Part shown: piece by piece, positions 37,301 through 45,771 of the stretch | Position numbering within the stretch: position 1 is the first letter of the stretch | Layout: each line of letters begins with the position of its first letter | Assembly (NCBI GenBank): GCA_035485575.1 | Contig: DATHNW010000008.1 | Location: 62,001-126,000 of the forward strand | Length of the DNA stretch: 64,000 bases | Source: DASRHD01 sp035485575 | GTDB lineage: Bacteria > Verrucomicrobiota > Verrucomicrobiia > Opitutales > Opitutaceae | Direction of reading: 5' to 3' | The notes under the pieces: generated by a model | Told to the model about the DNA's origin: nothing | The model's database searches: none | What the model saw: the letters and a program-made list of their open reading frames with translations, nothing else | Program-made: the position numbers and the translations under genes

Positions 37301-38734
37301 TCAGAAACCGCGACGGTTACCGCCGCCGCTCCCGCCGAAAGGACTGGCCGCCGGCCCGCTGGCCTGGCTGTTCGGCTGGTTGATGCCGGTGATGATCGTG
37401 TCGCCCTCGTTGAGACCGCTGAGGATTTCGGTATTGGCGCCGTCGGTGATGCCGACCCGGACCCGGACCGCCTCGGGTTTGGCCGTGGGACCATTTCCGG
37501 AGGGCAGGCGGTAGATCACGCGGAAAACAGGCGCGTCGGCCTGGCCGCCGCGGCGGCCGCCGCCGGACAGCATGGCGAGCATCCGCTCGGGAATCTCGAC
37601 GCCGCGCTCCTTGGCCAGTTCCTGGATCTTCTGGATCATTGCGGGGGTGGCGGGGGTGCCGCGTTGGAAGCCGGCCTCCTGGAAAATCTGGCGCAGGGCC
37701 TGACGTTGTTCGTCCTGGCTGAGCTGCTTGGCGGGCGGCGCCGCGCCTTCGGCGGATTTTTCGCCGGGTTTGGCCGGTTCGGGCGGCGGCGGGGGCGGTG
37801 CGAGGTTCTCCGGCATGCGGAAGCGCAGGCCGCTATTGGCCAGTCGCAGCGCGTTGGTGCGGCGTGCGACAATGATCGACGCATTGGCCGTCATGCCGGG
37901 TTTCAATTTGAGGTCGTCGTTGCTGACCGAAATCATGACGTCGTAAATGACAACGTTCTGCTGCGTTTCGGGTGAATTGCGGATTTGGAAGACCTTGCCC
38001 TGAAACTGGCGGTTGGGATAAGCGTCCACCGTGAAGTTCACCGTCTGGTCTTCCGCCACGTTGCCGACATCGGCTTCGGCCACCGAGGCGTCGATCTGCA
38101 TTTTCGTGAGGTCGTTGGCGATTTCAAACAGGGTGGGGGAATTCAGACTGGCCGAGACCGAGTTGCCGATGTCGACGGCGCGCTTGATGACGATGCCGTC
38201 GATGGGCGAGCGGATTTCGGTGTAGGAGAGGTTGGTTTGCGCCATTTCGAGCGCCGCGCTCTTGATTTGCACCTGGGCGTCGGCCTGCTCGAACAGGGCG
38301 GCCGCCTGGTCGTAGTCGGACTGGGCGATGAGCTTCTTGTCCAGCAGCTCCTTGTTGCGGTCCAGATTGACCTTCTGCAGGTCGTAATTCGCCTTGGCAT
38401 TGGCCAGGTCGCCCTGCGCCGATTTGACCGCCGCCTGATAATTCGTCGGCAGCAGGTTGCAGAGGAGATCGCCTTTTTTGACCTTGGAATTGAAGTCCGC
38501 CGACAGGCTGCTGATATACCCGGAAATCTGGCTGCTCACCAGCACGTCCAGCACGGGCTGGATGACGCCGGTCGCGGTCACGTTCTGCACGAGATCGCCG
38601 CGACTGACGGTCGTGGTGTAGTAATCAGGCGCTTTGTCGTTGTGCCGGGACCAGTAGCGCCAGCCGCCGCCAGCGGCGATGAGGAGGAGAATGATGATAA
38701 CGATCCAGCGGATTGAACTTCCGGATTTGGCCAT
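37301..38734 (-). CDS. MacA-type periplasmic adaptor (HlyD/RND adaptor family)
   Basis: 477 residues. A membrane anchor (SIRWIVIIILLLIAAGGGW) is followed by a biotinyl-lipoyl-like domain split by a coiled-coil hairpin (NYQAAVKSAQGDLANAKANY; LEMAQTNLSYTEIRSPIDG) and a beta-barrel domain. A Pro/Glu/Lys-rich insert (PPPPPEPAKPGEKSAEGAAP) and a long extra segment precede the last domain, which is unusual for MacA. It precedes the ATPase and permease genes in one operon. Substrate is unknown: such pumps export macrolides, peptides or siderophores. Confidence 0.88.
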   Translation of the reverse strand: MAKSGSSIRWIVIIILLLIAAGGGWRYWSRHNDKAPDYYTTTVSRGDLVQNVTATGVIQPVLDVLVSSQISGYISSLSADFNSKVKKGDLLCNLLPTNYQAAVKSAQGDLANAKANYDLQKVNLDRNKELLDKKLIAQSDYDQAAALFEQADAQVQIKSAALEMAQTNLSYTEIRSPIDGIVIKRAVDIGNSVSASLNSPTLFEIANDLTKMQIDASVAEADVGNVAEDQTVNFTVDAYPNRQFQGKVFQIRNSPETQQNVVIYDVMISVSNDDLKLKPGMTANASIIVARRTNALRLANSGLRFRMPENLAPPPPPPEPAKPGEKSAEGAAPPAKQLSQDEQRQALRQIFQEAGFQRGTPATPAMIQKIQELAKERGVEIPERMLAMLSGGGRRGGQADAPVFRVIYRLPSGNGPTAKPEAVRVRVGITDGANTEILSGLNEGDTIITGINQPNSQASGPAASPFGGSGGGNRRGF

Positions 38735-38830
38735 AGGGTGGGGAATTTAAAGGGGTTCGCGCGGCGCGATCAAACCAAACTGTATTGAAACTGTTAATAG
38801 GTATGTGGTGGAGGAAGCCTGACGCATTTG

Positions 38831-38858
38831 CAGGGAAAAAGTGACGGAAATTTCCCTG
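38831..38858. repeat. Hairpin between coaD and the exporter operon
   Basis: CAGGGAAA (38831-38838) and TTTCCCTG (38851-38858) pair perfectly. The hairpin lies 43 bp past the coaD stop on the same strand. No T-tract follows, so termination is only possible, not shown. Confidence 0.3.
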
Positions 38859-38900
38859 ACGCCGTCATTGAGGGGAGATTTCCGGCAATCGTGCCAGCAG

Positions 38901-39380
38901 CTATGCCGTGAAGATTTTTTTCAGCTCCGCCGCCACATTCGACGGCACGAAGTGCGTGATGTCGCCGCCGTATTTTGCCACCTGTTTCACGAGATTTGAA
39001 CTTGTATAGCTGTAAAGTTCGTTGGGCATCACAAAAATCGTCTCGATGCCGGGCTTCAAGTGGCGGTTCATCAGCGCCATGTTGAACTCGAACTCGAAGT
39101 CCGACAGCGCGCGCAGGCCGCGGATGATGGCGGTGGCGCCCTGCTGCTGGGCGAAGTCGACCAGCAGCCCGTCGAAGACGGTGGCCGTGACGTTGGCGAG
39201 CTTCGTGGTGCTTGCCTTCAGCATGGCCAGCCGCTGCTCCGCGGTGAAAAGGGGGTCCTTGCCAGGGTTGTGCGCGATGGCGACCGTGACCCGGTCGAAC
39301 AGCCGCGCGGCCCGTTCGAGGACATCGAGGTGCCCGTAGGTGATGGGATCGAACGTGCCGGGATAGATGCAATGGCGCAT
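38901..39380 (-). CDS. coaD: Phosphopantetheine adenylyltransferase
   Basis: 159 residues. It catalyses the penultimate step of coenzyme A synthesis. The nucleotidyltransferase motif IYPGTFDPITYGHLDVLERA has the T/HxGH histidine, IIRGLRALSDFEFEFNMALMNR is diagnostic, and YTSSNLVKQVAKYGGDI stands for the usual ISSSLVKE loop. Length is normal. It is divergent from pgsA. Confidence 0.96.
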   Translation of the reverse strand: MRHCIYPGTFDPITYGHLDVLERAARLFDRVTVAIAHNPGKDPLFTAEQRLAMLKASTTKLANVTATVFDGLLVDFAQQQGATAIIRGLRALSDFEFEFNMALMNRHLKPGIETIFVMPNELYSYTSSNLVKQVAKYGGDITHFVPSNVAAELKKIFTA

Positions 39381-39484
39381 GGCCTCTCAAGCATGCGGTG
39401 CGGCGGGGCGGGGGCGAGACACAATTTTGCTCCGCTATTGCCATGCGCGCAACCGCCGTGTCCACTCCCGCGTCATTCGTTGCA

Positions 39485-40075
39485 ATGAATTTGCCGAACA
39501 TTCTCACGCTGTCGCGCATCCCGCTCATGTTTGTCATCGTGGGCCTGATGCAATGCCACTGGCTGGGTGCGGCGTCGCTGGCGTTCTGGCTGTTCATCGC
39601 CGGCGCGGTGACCGACTGGCTCGACGGCCACATCGCCCGCAAGCGCGGGCTGGTCTCGGGCTTTGGCAAGCTCATGGATGCGCTCACGGACAAGATTTTC
39701 GTGCTCGGGCTCATGATCGCGTTTGTCGACGACGACGCCCTGCCGATTTTCTGGGTGCTGCTCGTGCTGTGCCGCGAGTTCCTCATCACCGGCATGCGCA
39801 TGGTGGCCGCTTCGAAGGGCGTGGTCTTTGCCGCGGAAAAAGGCGGGAAACAGAAGACGGTCACCCAGCTCATCGCCATCGGGTTTTTGCTTTTTGTGCC
39901 AATGCTCCAGACGGACATCGCGTATTTTCTGACCTGGGATATGAGCGGATTTGCCGAGGTGCTGCATAAGACAGGGCTCGTGGTTTTCATCGTCGCGACG
40001 TTCTTCACGCTCTGGTCCGGCTACGGCTACTTTGTGAAGTACCGGCACGTCGTGTTTGAGGAGCCCGCGAAATGA
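39485..40075 (+). CDS. pgsA: CDP-diacylglycerol-glycerol-3-phosphate phosphatidyltransferase
   Basis: 196 residues, membrane enzyme making phosphatidylglycerol phosphate. The CDP-alcohol phosphotransferase motif is TDWLDGHIARKRGLVSGFGK then LMDALTDK. The MNLPNILTLSRIPLMFV start at 39485 matches the family; earlier in-frame starts are less likely. Its stop overlaps the pgpA start as ATGA, so consecutive steps of phosphatidylglycerol synthesis are coupled. The product is also the acyl donor for Lgt. Confidence 0.93.
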   Translation: MNLPNILTLSRIPLMFVIVGLMQCHWLGAASLAFWLFIAGAVTDWLDGHIARKRGLVSGFGKLMDALTDKIFVLGLMIAFVDDDALPIFWVLLVLCREFLITGMRMVAASKGVVFAAEKGGKQKTVTQLIAIGFLLFVPMLQTDIAYFLTWDMSGFAEVLHKTGLVVFIVATFFTLWSGYGYFVKYRHVVFEEPAK

Positions 40076-40587
40076 AACTGCCCGAGCCTGCGTGGCCGCG
40101 TTTTTTGCCGGGTTCGTTCGTGCTGGGCTGCGCCACGCTTGGTCCCATCGGTCGCCGTCTGCCGGCGCCGGGCACCTGGGGTTCGGCCGCGGGGCTGGTT
40201 TATTTCACGGTCCTGTTTTATCCGCTCGGGCCGGCCGGCTACGCGCTGCTCTGCGCGGCGGGGCTTTATCTCGCGGTGGCGCTGTGCGGCGAGGCGGAAT
40301 TCCGGCTGGGGAAAAAAGATCCGGGCGAGGTCATTCTCGATGAATTTGCCGCCATGCCCCTGTGTTTTCTCGGCTGGCCGCGGCTGCTTCCCACCCTGCC
40401 GGTGTGGGGCATCATGCTGGCCGGTTTCGCACTCTTCCGGCTTTTCGACATTGCCAAGCCACTTGGCATCCGGCGGCTGCAGGACCTGCCGGGCGGCTGG
40501 GGCGTGGTCGTCGACGATGTCGCCGCCGCGCTGGCCGCCTGTGTGACGCTGCACCTGGCGGTGTGGGCCTGGCGGACCTGGGCCTGA
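40072..40587 (+). CDS. pgpA: Phosphatidylglycerophosphatase A
   Basis: 171 residues. It dephosphorylates the PgsA product. The family blocks APGTWGSAAGLVY and KKDPGEVILDEFAAMPLCF (acidic catalytic residues) are present, with several membrane segments. It overlaps pgsA by ATGA. It converges on the NusG-like gene with 18 bp between stops. Confidence 0.93.
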   Translation: MKLPEPAWPRFLPGSFVLGCATLGPIGRRLPAPGTWGSAAGLVYFTVLFYPLGPAGYALLCAAGLYLAVALCGEAEFRLGKKDPGEVILDEFAAMPLCFLGWPRLLPTLPVWGIMLAGFALFRLFDIAKPLGIRRLQDLPGGWGVVVDDVAAALAACVTLHLAVWAWRTWA

Positions 40588-40605
40588 AACCGCTGGCGCC
40601 GCGCA

Positions 40606-41121
40606 CTACGGCAGCACCTGCAGATTTTCCAGCGGCAGTTTTACCAGCAGGCCCTGCTGCAGCACGTCCACCGCGAGCACGATGCCCTGAGGATTCGCCG
40701 GATCGTCCACCACGCCCACGAGCCCGTGCAGCGGCCCGCCGGTGACCTTCACGCGCGTGCCCTGCCGCAGCAGCGGGCGCAGTGAAAGCTCGAGCCCCGA
40801 GGCGACGATGGTGCGCACGTCCTCGAGCTGGCGCAGGAAGCGCGGCTCGTCCTCGACCGGCAGGACGCGCGCGAGCAGGTCCTGCTGGTAGACGCGCGCC
40901 CGCTTTTCCAGCGGCACGCGGGCGAATACGTAGCCCGGGAAAAGCGGTTTGGTGAAACGCTTGGTCTGGTTCTTGTAGCGGCGCACACTGGGTACGAGCG
41001 GCAGGTAATGGATGAAACCCTCGGCCGCCATCAGGCCGGCGAATTTTTTTTCGCATCGCGGCCGGGCATGGCAGACACACCACGATTGGCCCGGCGCGCC
41101 CGTGAACGCGGCTTCGTCCAT
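40606..41121 (-). CDS. NusG-like transcription factor (RfaH/NusG paralogue type)
   Basis: 171 residues with an NGN domain (WCVCHARPRCEKKFAGLMAA, KPLFPGYVFARVP) and a KOW motif (QGTRVKVTGGPLHGLVGVVD). Such proteins travel with RNA polymerase and affect pausing and termination. The location next to aroQ, away from secE and ribosomal genes, suggests a specialised paralogue rather than housekeeping NusG. The ATG at 41121 is 2 bp before the aroQ stop, so it is co-transcribed with aroQ. Targets are unknown. Confidence 0.82.
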   Translation of the reverse strand: MDEAAFTGAPGQSWCVCHARPRCEKKFAGLMAAEGFIHYLPLVPSVRRYKNQTKRFTKPLFPGYVFARVPLEKRARVYQQDLLARVLPVEDEPRFLRQLEDVRTIVASGLELSLRPLLRQGTRVKVTGGPLHGLVGVVDDPANPQGIVLAVDVLQQGLLVKLPLENLQVLP

Positions 41122-41122
41122 C

Positions 41123-41551
41123 TCAGCGTTTGAGCAAAAACCGCACCGCGGCGTAATAGCCCTCGAGGCCGAGTCCGCTGATGACCGCGAGACAGGCCGG
41201 AGCGGTGAGCGACTTGTGGCGGAATTCCTCGCGCTGATAAATGTTGGAAATGTGCACCTCGACAGCCGACAGCTTGGCGCCGAGCAGCGCATCGCGCAGC
41301 GCCACGCTCGTGTGGGTGAGCGCCCCGGGATTGATGACGAGGCCGGCCGCCTTGGCGTCGGCCAGCGCGGCGATCCTGTCGATGAGCGCGCCTTCGTGGT
41401 TCGACTGGAAAAATTCCAATTCCACCACCGGGCCGAATTCCTTGCGCAGCTCCGCTTCGAGGCCAGCGAGCGTTGTGCGGCCGTAGATTTCCGGCTCGCG
41501 CAGGCCGAGCCGGTCGAGATTGGGGCCGTTGAGGATGGCGATGCGTTTCAT
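41123..41551 (-). CDS. aroQ: 3-dehydroquinate dehydratase, type II
   Basis: 142 residues, third step of the shikimate pathway. The active-site loop REPEIYGRTTL has Tyr23. NPGALTHTSVALRDAL and EVHISNIYQREEFRHKS carry the catalytic histidine and substrate-binding residues. Length is typical. It is followed at once by the NusG-like gene. Confidence 0.95.
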   Translation of the reverse strand: MKRIAILNGPNLDRLGLREPEIYGRTTLAGLEAELRKEFGPVVELEFFQSNHEGALIDRIAALADAKAAGLVINPGALTHTSVALRDALLGAKLSAVEVHISNIYQREEFRHKSLTAPACLAVISGLGLEGYYAAVRFLLKR

Positions 41552-41620
41552 GATCGGTGAAGTAGGAAGCCAGGAAAGGCGGAGGGGAAATCAAATTTCA
41601 CGACTTTCGGCCGTCCTTCC

Positions 41621-42370
41621 TTAAAGAGGATTATCCGTCGCGATGAAACTCCACGGCAAACCAAACTTTCCGGCCAGTTCCGCCGCCAGCGCCTTCACGC
41701 CGTGCACCTCCGTTGCGTAGTGACCACAGAGATACAGGTTGAGCCGTTGCTCCTGGGCGACGTTGAACCATTCCTCGCGCAGTTCGCCGGTCACCAGCGT
41801 GTCCACTCCCTCGGGCTTGAGTTCGGGCACGGCGCTGTTGCCGCTGCCGCTGCAGAAGGCGATTTCCGCCGGCTGGGCCGAACCGAATTCGAGCGCGATG
41901 ACGCGCGGATAAAGCTTTTTCAATTTTTCGCGCAGCGCGTCGCGGCCGGTGCCCGCGGCGATCAGGCCAATGTTCTCCTCCTCGCGCGGCAGGAAGCCCC
42001 GCACGGGCGCGAGGCCGAGCTGATGCGCGAGCAGGGCGTTGTTGCCGATCTCCGGGTGCGCGTCGAGTGGCAGGTGGTTCGAATAAAGTGCGCAGTTGCC
42101 GCGCACGAGCGCCGCCACGCGTCCGTAAACCGGGCCGGTGAGAGGCCGCGGCATGTCCCAGTACATGCCATGGTGCACGATGAGGAAATCCACGCCGGCG
42201 GCCACGGCCTTCTGGAAGGGGACGACGCCGGCATCCACCGCCGCGCCGATCTTGGTGACGCGGCCGTCGTTGGCGACCTGCAGGCCGTTGAAGGCGCCGG
42301 GCGCGTCCTTGAACGCGGCGCGGCGCGTGCGCTGGTCGCAGTAATCCACCAAGTCCTGGAGCACGGGCAT
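41621..42370 (-). CDS. Nif3-like dinuclear metal-centre protein
   Basis: 249 residues of the NIF3/YbgI family, hexameric proteins with a dinuclear metal site. The VDFLIVHHGMYW block gives two metal histidines, NHLPLDAHPEIGNNALLAHQ another, and the C-terminal CGHYATEVHGVKALAAEL completes the set. Function is not well established (often annotated GTP cyclohydrolase I type 2). It is the last gene before aroQ on this strand, and 91 bp from the type III PKS operon. Confidence 0.88.
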   Translation of the reverse strand: MPVLQDLVDYCDQRTRRAAFKDAPGAFNGLQVANDGRVTKIGAAVDAGVVPFQKAVAAGVDFLIVHHGMYWDMPRPLTGPVYGRVAALVRGNCALYSNHLPLDAHPEIGNNALLAHQLGLAPVRGFLPREEENIGLIAAGTGRDALREKLKKLYPRVIALEFGSAQPAEIAFCSGSGNSAVPELKPEGVDTLVTGELREEWFNVAQEQRLNLYLCGHYATEVHGVKALAAELAGKFGLPWSFIATDNPL

Positions 42371-42460
42371 GCGCTGATGCTATCCCAAAACTCCCCGGCC
42401 AAGTCCAACCTGAACGCGCCCGGTTATGCGTCAACTATTGGTTGACAAACCAGTGGGCGC

Positions 42461-43498
42461 CTAATCGCCGTGGCCGACCCGGCAGCAATGCGCGCTGAAG
42501 CCGGCGCCGAAGCTTACCAGCCAGTAGTCGCCGCCGGTGCCGTTCGCCCCGCCGCGCAGCGCGCCATCGAGCGCGAACAGCACGGAGGGGCTGCTCATGT
42601 TGCCGCAGCCGCGCAGCACGTTCGCGCTTTCCACGAGAGGATAACCCGGCACGGCGGCCTCGATCGCGGTGAGGACGTCGCGGCCGCCGGCGTGCGAAAG
42701 GATTTTTTTCACCGGGCGCGGGCCGCGTTCGCCCCACAGCTGCGCCACCGCGCGCGACGCCACGTCGGGCACGGAGCGATGGAGCAGGTTGCGGAGCTTG
42801 CCGTCGCGCGTCTCGAAACGCAGCCGGTCGCGCTCGGCCGGCCAGTGCAGCGTGTTGAATTCAAAACAGCGCAGCCCGCCGGCGGCCGGGGTGGTGCGCC
42901 ATACACTGGCCGCGGCGCCATCGCCGAACAGGCACGCGCTGATGAGCACGCCGGGATCGTTGTCGAAATAAAAGGCCGCGGAGCAGATTTCCACCGCCAC
43001 GCATGCCACGGTCGCGTCCGGCTTGGCGGCGAGCACGTGGCTGGCGGCGCGCAGCATCGGGATGGCCGCGCCGCAGCCGAGGCCGACCAGGTCCTGCAGC
43101 CACGCGCCGGTGCGCAGGCCCAGTTCCTCGGCGACATAGCTGGTGAGGCCGGGGCAAAGATAGCCCGTACACGTGCAGATGAGCAGCGCGTCGAGATCGG
43201 CCGGTCGCACGTGTGCCTGCTCGAGCGCCGGCCGGAGCGCGGCCAGCGCCAGCCGCGGCGCCGCATCGCGAAAGGCGGCGTTGAGCTCGTCGGCATTGAG
43301 GTCGAAGATGCGGTCGAGGTCGTCCAATGCGAAATGCCGCGTGGCGATGCCGTTGTCGCCGGTGAGCACTTTCTTCAGGATGAATTGCGCGCGCTCGTTG
43401 AGGCGGCCCACAGCGGCTGAATGCCGGGCGACTTCCCAGCAATCGTCTTGCGTGAATTTCGCGGGCGGATTGGCGGTGGCGAGCGCGTGAAGGAACAT
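42461..43498 (-). CDS. Type III polyketide synthase
   Basis: 345 residues, chalcone-synthase-like. The catalytic triad is visible: Cys142 in LVGLGCGAAIP, His269 in ILSHAGGRDVL and Asn300 in LRGCGNMSSPSVLFAL. The enzyme extends an acyl starter with malonyl-CoA and cyclises it to a pyrone, resorcinol or related ring; starter and product are unknown. It is the third gene of an operon with an FAD-dependent oxidoreductase and a methyltransferase, a combination known from phenolic-lipid pathways (srs-type in Streptomyces), which supports a tailored alkylresorcinol or quinone-like product. Only 6 bp separate it from the preceding stop. Confidence 0.9.
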   Translation of the reverse strand: MFLHALATANPPAKFTQDDCWEVARHSAAVGRLNERAQFILKKVLTGDNGIATRHFALDDLDRIFDLNADELNAAFRDAAPRLALAALRPALEQAHVRPADLDALLICTCTGYLCPGLTSYVAEELGLRTGAWLQDLVGLGCGAAIPMLRAASHVLAAKPDATVACVAVEICSAAFYFDNDPGVLISACLFGDGAAASVWRTTPAAGGLRCFEFNTLHWPAERDRLRFETRDGKLRNLLHRSVPDVASRAVAQLWGERGPRPVKKILSHAGGRDVLTAIEAAVPGYPLVESANVLRGCGNMSSPSVLFALDGALRGGANGTGGDYWLVSFGAGFSAHCCRVGHGD

Positions 43499-43504
43499 GG
43501 AAAA

Positions 43505-44530
43505 TCAGTGCAGCGCGCGATAGAGCGGATGCAGCGGCAGCAGGCGCGCGCGATTCAGCGCGAAGAGCCAGCGCTGGTGGCGCGGCGCGAAGAAAAAGGC
43601 GTGCAGTGCATTTGCGGACGCCAGCCGCAACCGGAACCGCCGGCGCAACTGTCCGTGCACGGTGCGGCAGGTGGCCGGCCAGCCGGTGTCGCCACGGGCG
43701 TAGGCCAGCAGCGGGTCGAGCGCGAGTTCGGCGCTCTGAAAGGCCATGGCCATGCCGTTGCCGGTGAAGGGCGGAATCATGGCGAAAGCGTCGCCAATCG
43801 CGAGGCGGCCGGCCTGAGCCGGGCCCTGGTCGAAGTGCAGTCCGGCCACGGCGGTAAAGGAGGCCTCGTCGATCTGCGCGCGCTGGAGCCGGGCCGCCAG
43901 CATTTCGAGGCCGGTCGCGTGCAGATGCGCGAGCAGCAGGTGGGAGCGTTCGCCGTGCGCGTCATCACGGATGTGAAAAAGCCCGCAGAGGTTGACCGCA
44001 CGGTCCTCGACCGGCGAGAGACCGACGTAGGCGCCGCGGCCGAGATGGACCTCGAGGTCGGCGGCCAGGGCGAGTCCGCGGACATGGAATTTCAGGCCGA
44101 GCCATTCCGGCGGGCCGCGCCGGCGGCCGTGGGCGAAGACGCGGCCGGGCGGCTCTTCGTCACCGGCCACCCGCGTGCGTGTGCGCAGCTCGCCGCCGAG
44201 GCGCACGAATTCTTCGGCGAGCCGTGCATCGAGCGCATGGCGGCTCAGGCCGAGGGCCGGCGCGGGCAGCATCTGTACGCGTGCGGGCGCGCCGTGCAGG
44301 CACCAGGCTACCCGGTGATGCCGCGGTGCGTCGGCCAGGAATGGTGCGAGGCCGAGGCGCGCGATGGTTTTTTCATCCAGCCCGGTGAGGAATTCGCCGC
44401 AGACCCGGTGCCGCGGATAGTCGCCCGCCTCGAAAATCGTCACGGGCACGCCTGCGCGCCGCAAGGCCGCGCCGAGCGCGAGGCCGGCGAGGCCGCCGCC
44501 GACGATCTCGATGGGGAGGGGCGCGCTCAT
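43505..44530 (-). CDS. FAD-dependent oxidoreductase of the type III PKS operon
   Basis: 341 residues. N-terminal dinucleotide-binding motif IEIVGGGLAGLALGAALRRA, the HRVCGEFL block and the second FAD motif LAIGDAFAMIPPFTGNGMAM. It looks like a geranylgeranyl-reductase or aromatic hydroxylase family member. In the operon it probably hydroxylates or oxidises the polyketide ring. The ATG at 44530 overlaps the methyltransferase stop by ATGA. Confidence 0.85.
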   Translation of the reverse strand: MSAPLPIEIVGGGLAGLALGAALRRAGVPVTIFEAGDYPRHRVCGEFLTGLDEKTIARLGLAPFLADAPRHHRVAWCLHGAPARVQMLPAPALGLSRHALDARLAEEFVRLGGELRTRTRVAGDEEPPGRVFAHGRRRGPPEWLGLKFHVRGLALAADLEVHLGRGAYVGLSPVEDRAVNLCGLFHIRDDAHGERSHLLLAHLHATGLEMLAARLQRAQIDEASFTAVAGLHFDQGPAQAGRLAIGDAFAMIPPFTGNGMAMAFQSAELALDPLLAYARGDTGWPATCRTVHGQLRRRFRLRLASANALHAFFFAPRHQRWLFALNRARLLPLHPLYRALH

Positions 44531-45168
44531 CGTTTTTGCGCGATCATGCGGCTCGCGCCGCGGGTGGTGGTGGTGCAGCGCCACCTCCAGATTTTTTCGT
44601 CCAGGCCGAGCGCGCGCGGAAGCTCGTCGCCGACGAAACCCGCGGCGATGCTGACGTGCGCGTCATGACGGCTGACGTGATTGGCGCCGATCAAGGGGTT
44701 GATTCCGCGGACGAGGAATTGAAACCGCCGCCGCCGCGCCGGTTCGTTGGCGACGATCAGGCGGGCGGTGCGATCGAACATGGTGCCGAGCGCGGCCAGC
44801 GCCTCGGCGGAAAACTGGTGAAAGATGAGATTGCCGAAGATGACAGGGTAGTCCGCGTAACCGGCGAAACTTTGCAGATCGGCGCGGTGCCAGGCTGCAT
44901 CGTGCGGCCAGCCGGCCGGGCGCGGCCAGAGGTCGAGCCCGGCGACCGGCACGCCGTCGGCGGCCAGGTCGCGGCCGAGTGCGCCATCGCCGGCACCGAG
45001 TTCGAGGGCGCGCTCACCGGGCCGCAACAGCTTGGGCAGCACGGCGGAGAACCAGCGGAAGTTGCCCATCAGGGCATTGAGGCGGCGCAGGTCGCGGCGG
45101 TTGTGCAGCGCATCGGGGTGGTCGGGCGGGAGCGAATCGAGAAGCTCGGGTTGAAGCGTGCGCTGCAT
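44527..45168 (-). CDS. Class I SAM-dependent methyltransferase of the type III PKS operon
   Basis: 213 residues with motif I ALELGAGDGALGRDLAA and acidic post-I residues (GLDLWPRP). It is the first gene of the operon with the oxidoreductase and type III PKS, and so probably O- or C-methylates the polyketide. The ATG at 45168 (MQRTLQPELLDSLPPDHPDA) is used; longer in-frame upstream sequence overlaps the divergent deaminase leader. The stop overlaps the oxidoreductase start by ATGA. Confidence 0.82.
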   Translation of the reverse strand: MQRTLQPELLDSLPPDHPDALHNRRDLRRLNALMGNFRWFSAVLPKLLRPGERALELGAGDGALGRDLAADGVPVAGLDLWPRPAGWPHDAAWHRADLQSFAGYADYPVIFGNLIFHQFSAEALAALGTMFDRTARLIVANEPARRRRFQFLVRGINPLIGANHVSRHDAHVSIAAGFVGDELPRALGLDEKIWRWRCTTTTRGASRMIAQKR

Positions 45169-45277
45169 CGGGCAAGGGTGGGGTGGGGCCGGACGTTGGC
45201 AAGTGCGGCCAAAGATGAGACCCGGCTTGCTCCGGCGGGTGCCGGTGGCTTTGGTGGGCGTTGTCAAAAATTTCCGC

Positions 45278-45754
45278 ATGAGCCGAGTAAATCCGAGTCC
45301 AGTTGATCTGATCGCCCAAGCCGCCGAAAAATTCCAGGGAAGGCCGTCGTGGGACGAATATTTCATGGCCACCGCCGTGCTGCTAGCCACGCGCAGTCCG
45401 TGCGAGCGGCTGCACGTGGGCTGCGTGATCGTGAGCGGCGGCACGCGCAAGAATCGCCTCGTGGCCGCGGGCTACAACGGCTTCCTGCCGGCGACGCCGC
45501 ACGTCTCGCGCGTGCGCGACGGCCATGAGCAGGCGACGGTGCACGCCGAGCAAAACGCGGTGGCCGATGCGGCCCGGCGCGGCAGTTCGATCGAGGGCTG
45601 CGTGGTTTATGTAACGCACTATCCTTGCATCAGCTGCGCGAAGATTCTCGCCTCCTCCGGCATTGCGGAAATAAAATATCGCAGCGACTATAACAATGAC
45701 CCGCTGATCGCTCCGCTGCTGACCGACGCGGGAGTGAAGATCACCCAACTTTGA
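45278..45754 (+). CDS. dCMP deaminase-like zinc enzyme
   Basis: 158 residues. The zinc-site motifs are HAE (His89, Glu91) and PCISC (Cys117, Cys120), and the GYNGF substrate loop is present. This matches the deoxycytidylate deaminase/ComEB family, which makes dUMP. The ATG at 45278 fits the family start. It is divergent from the type III PKS operon and is followed by the AlgH-like gene. Confidence 0.88.
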   Translation: MSRVNPSPVDLIAQAAEKFQGRPSWDEYFMATAVLLATRSPCERLHVGCVIVSGGTRKNRLVAAGYNGFLPATPHVSRVRDGHEQATVHAEQNAVADAARRGSSIEGCVVYVTHYPCISCAKILASSGIAEIKYRSDYNNDPLIAPLLTDAGVKITQL

Positions 45755-45771
45755 AACCACCGCCCGGCGCC

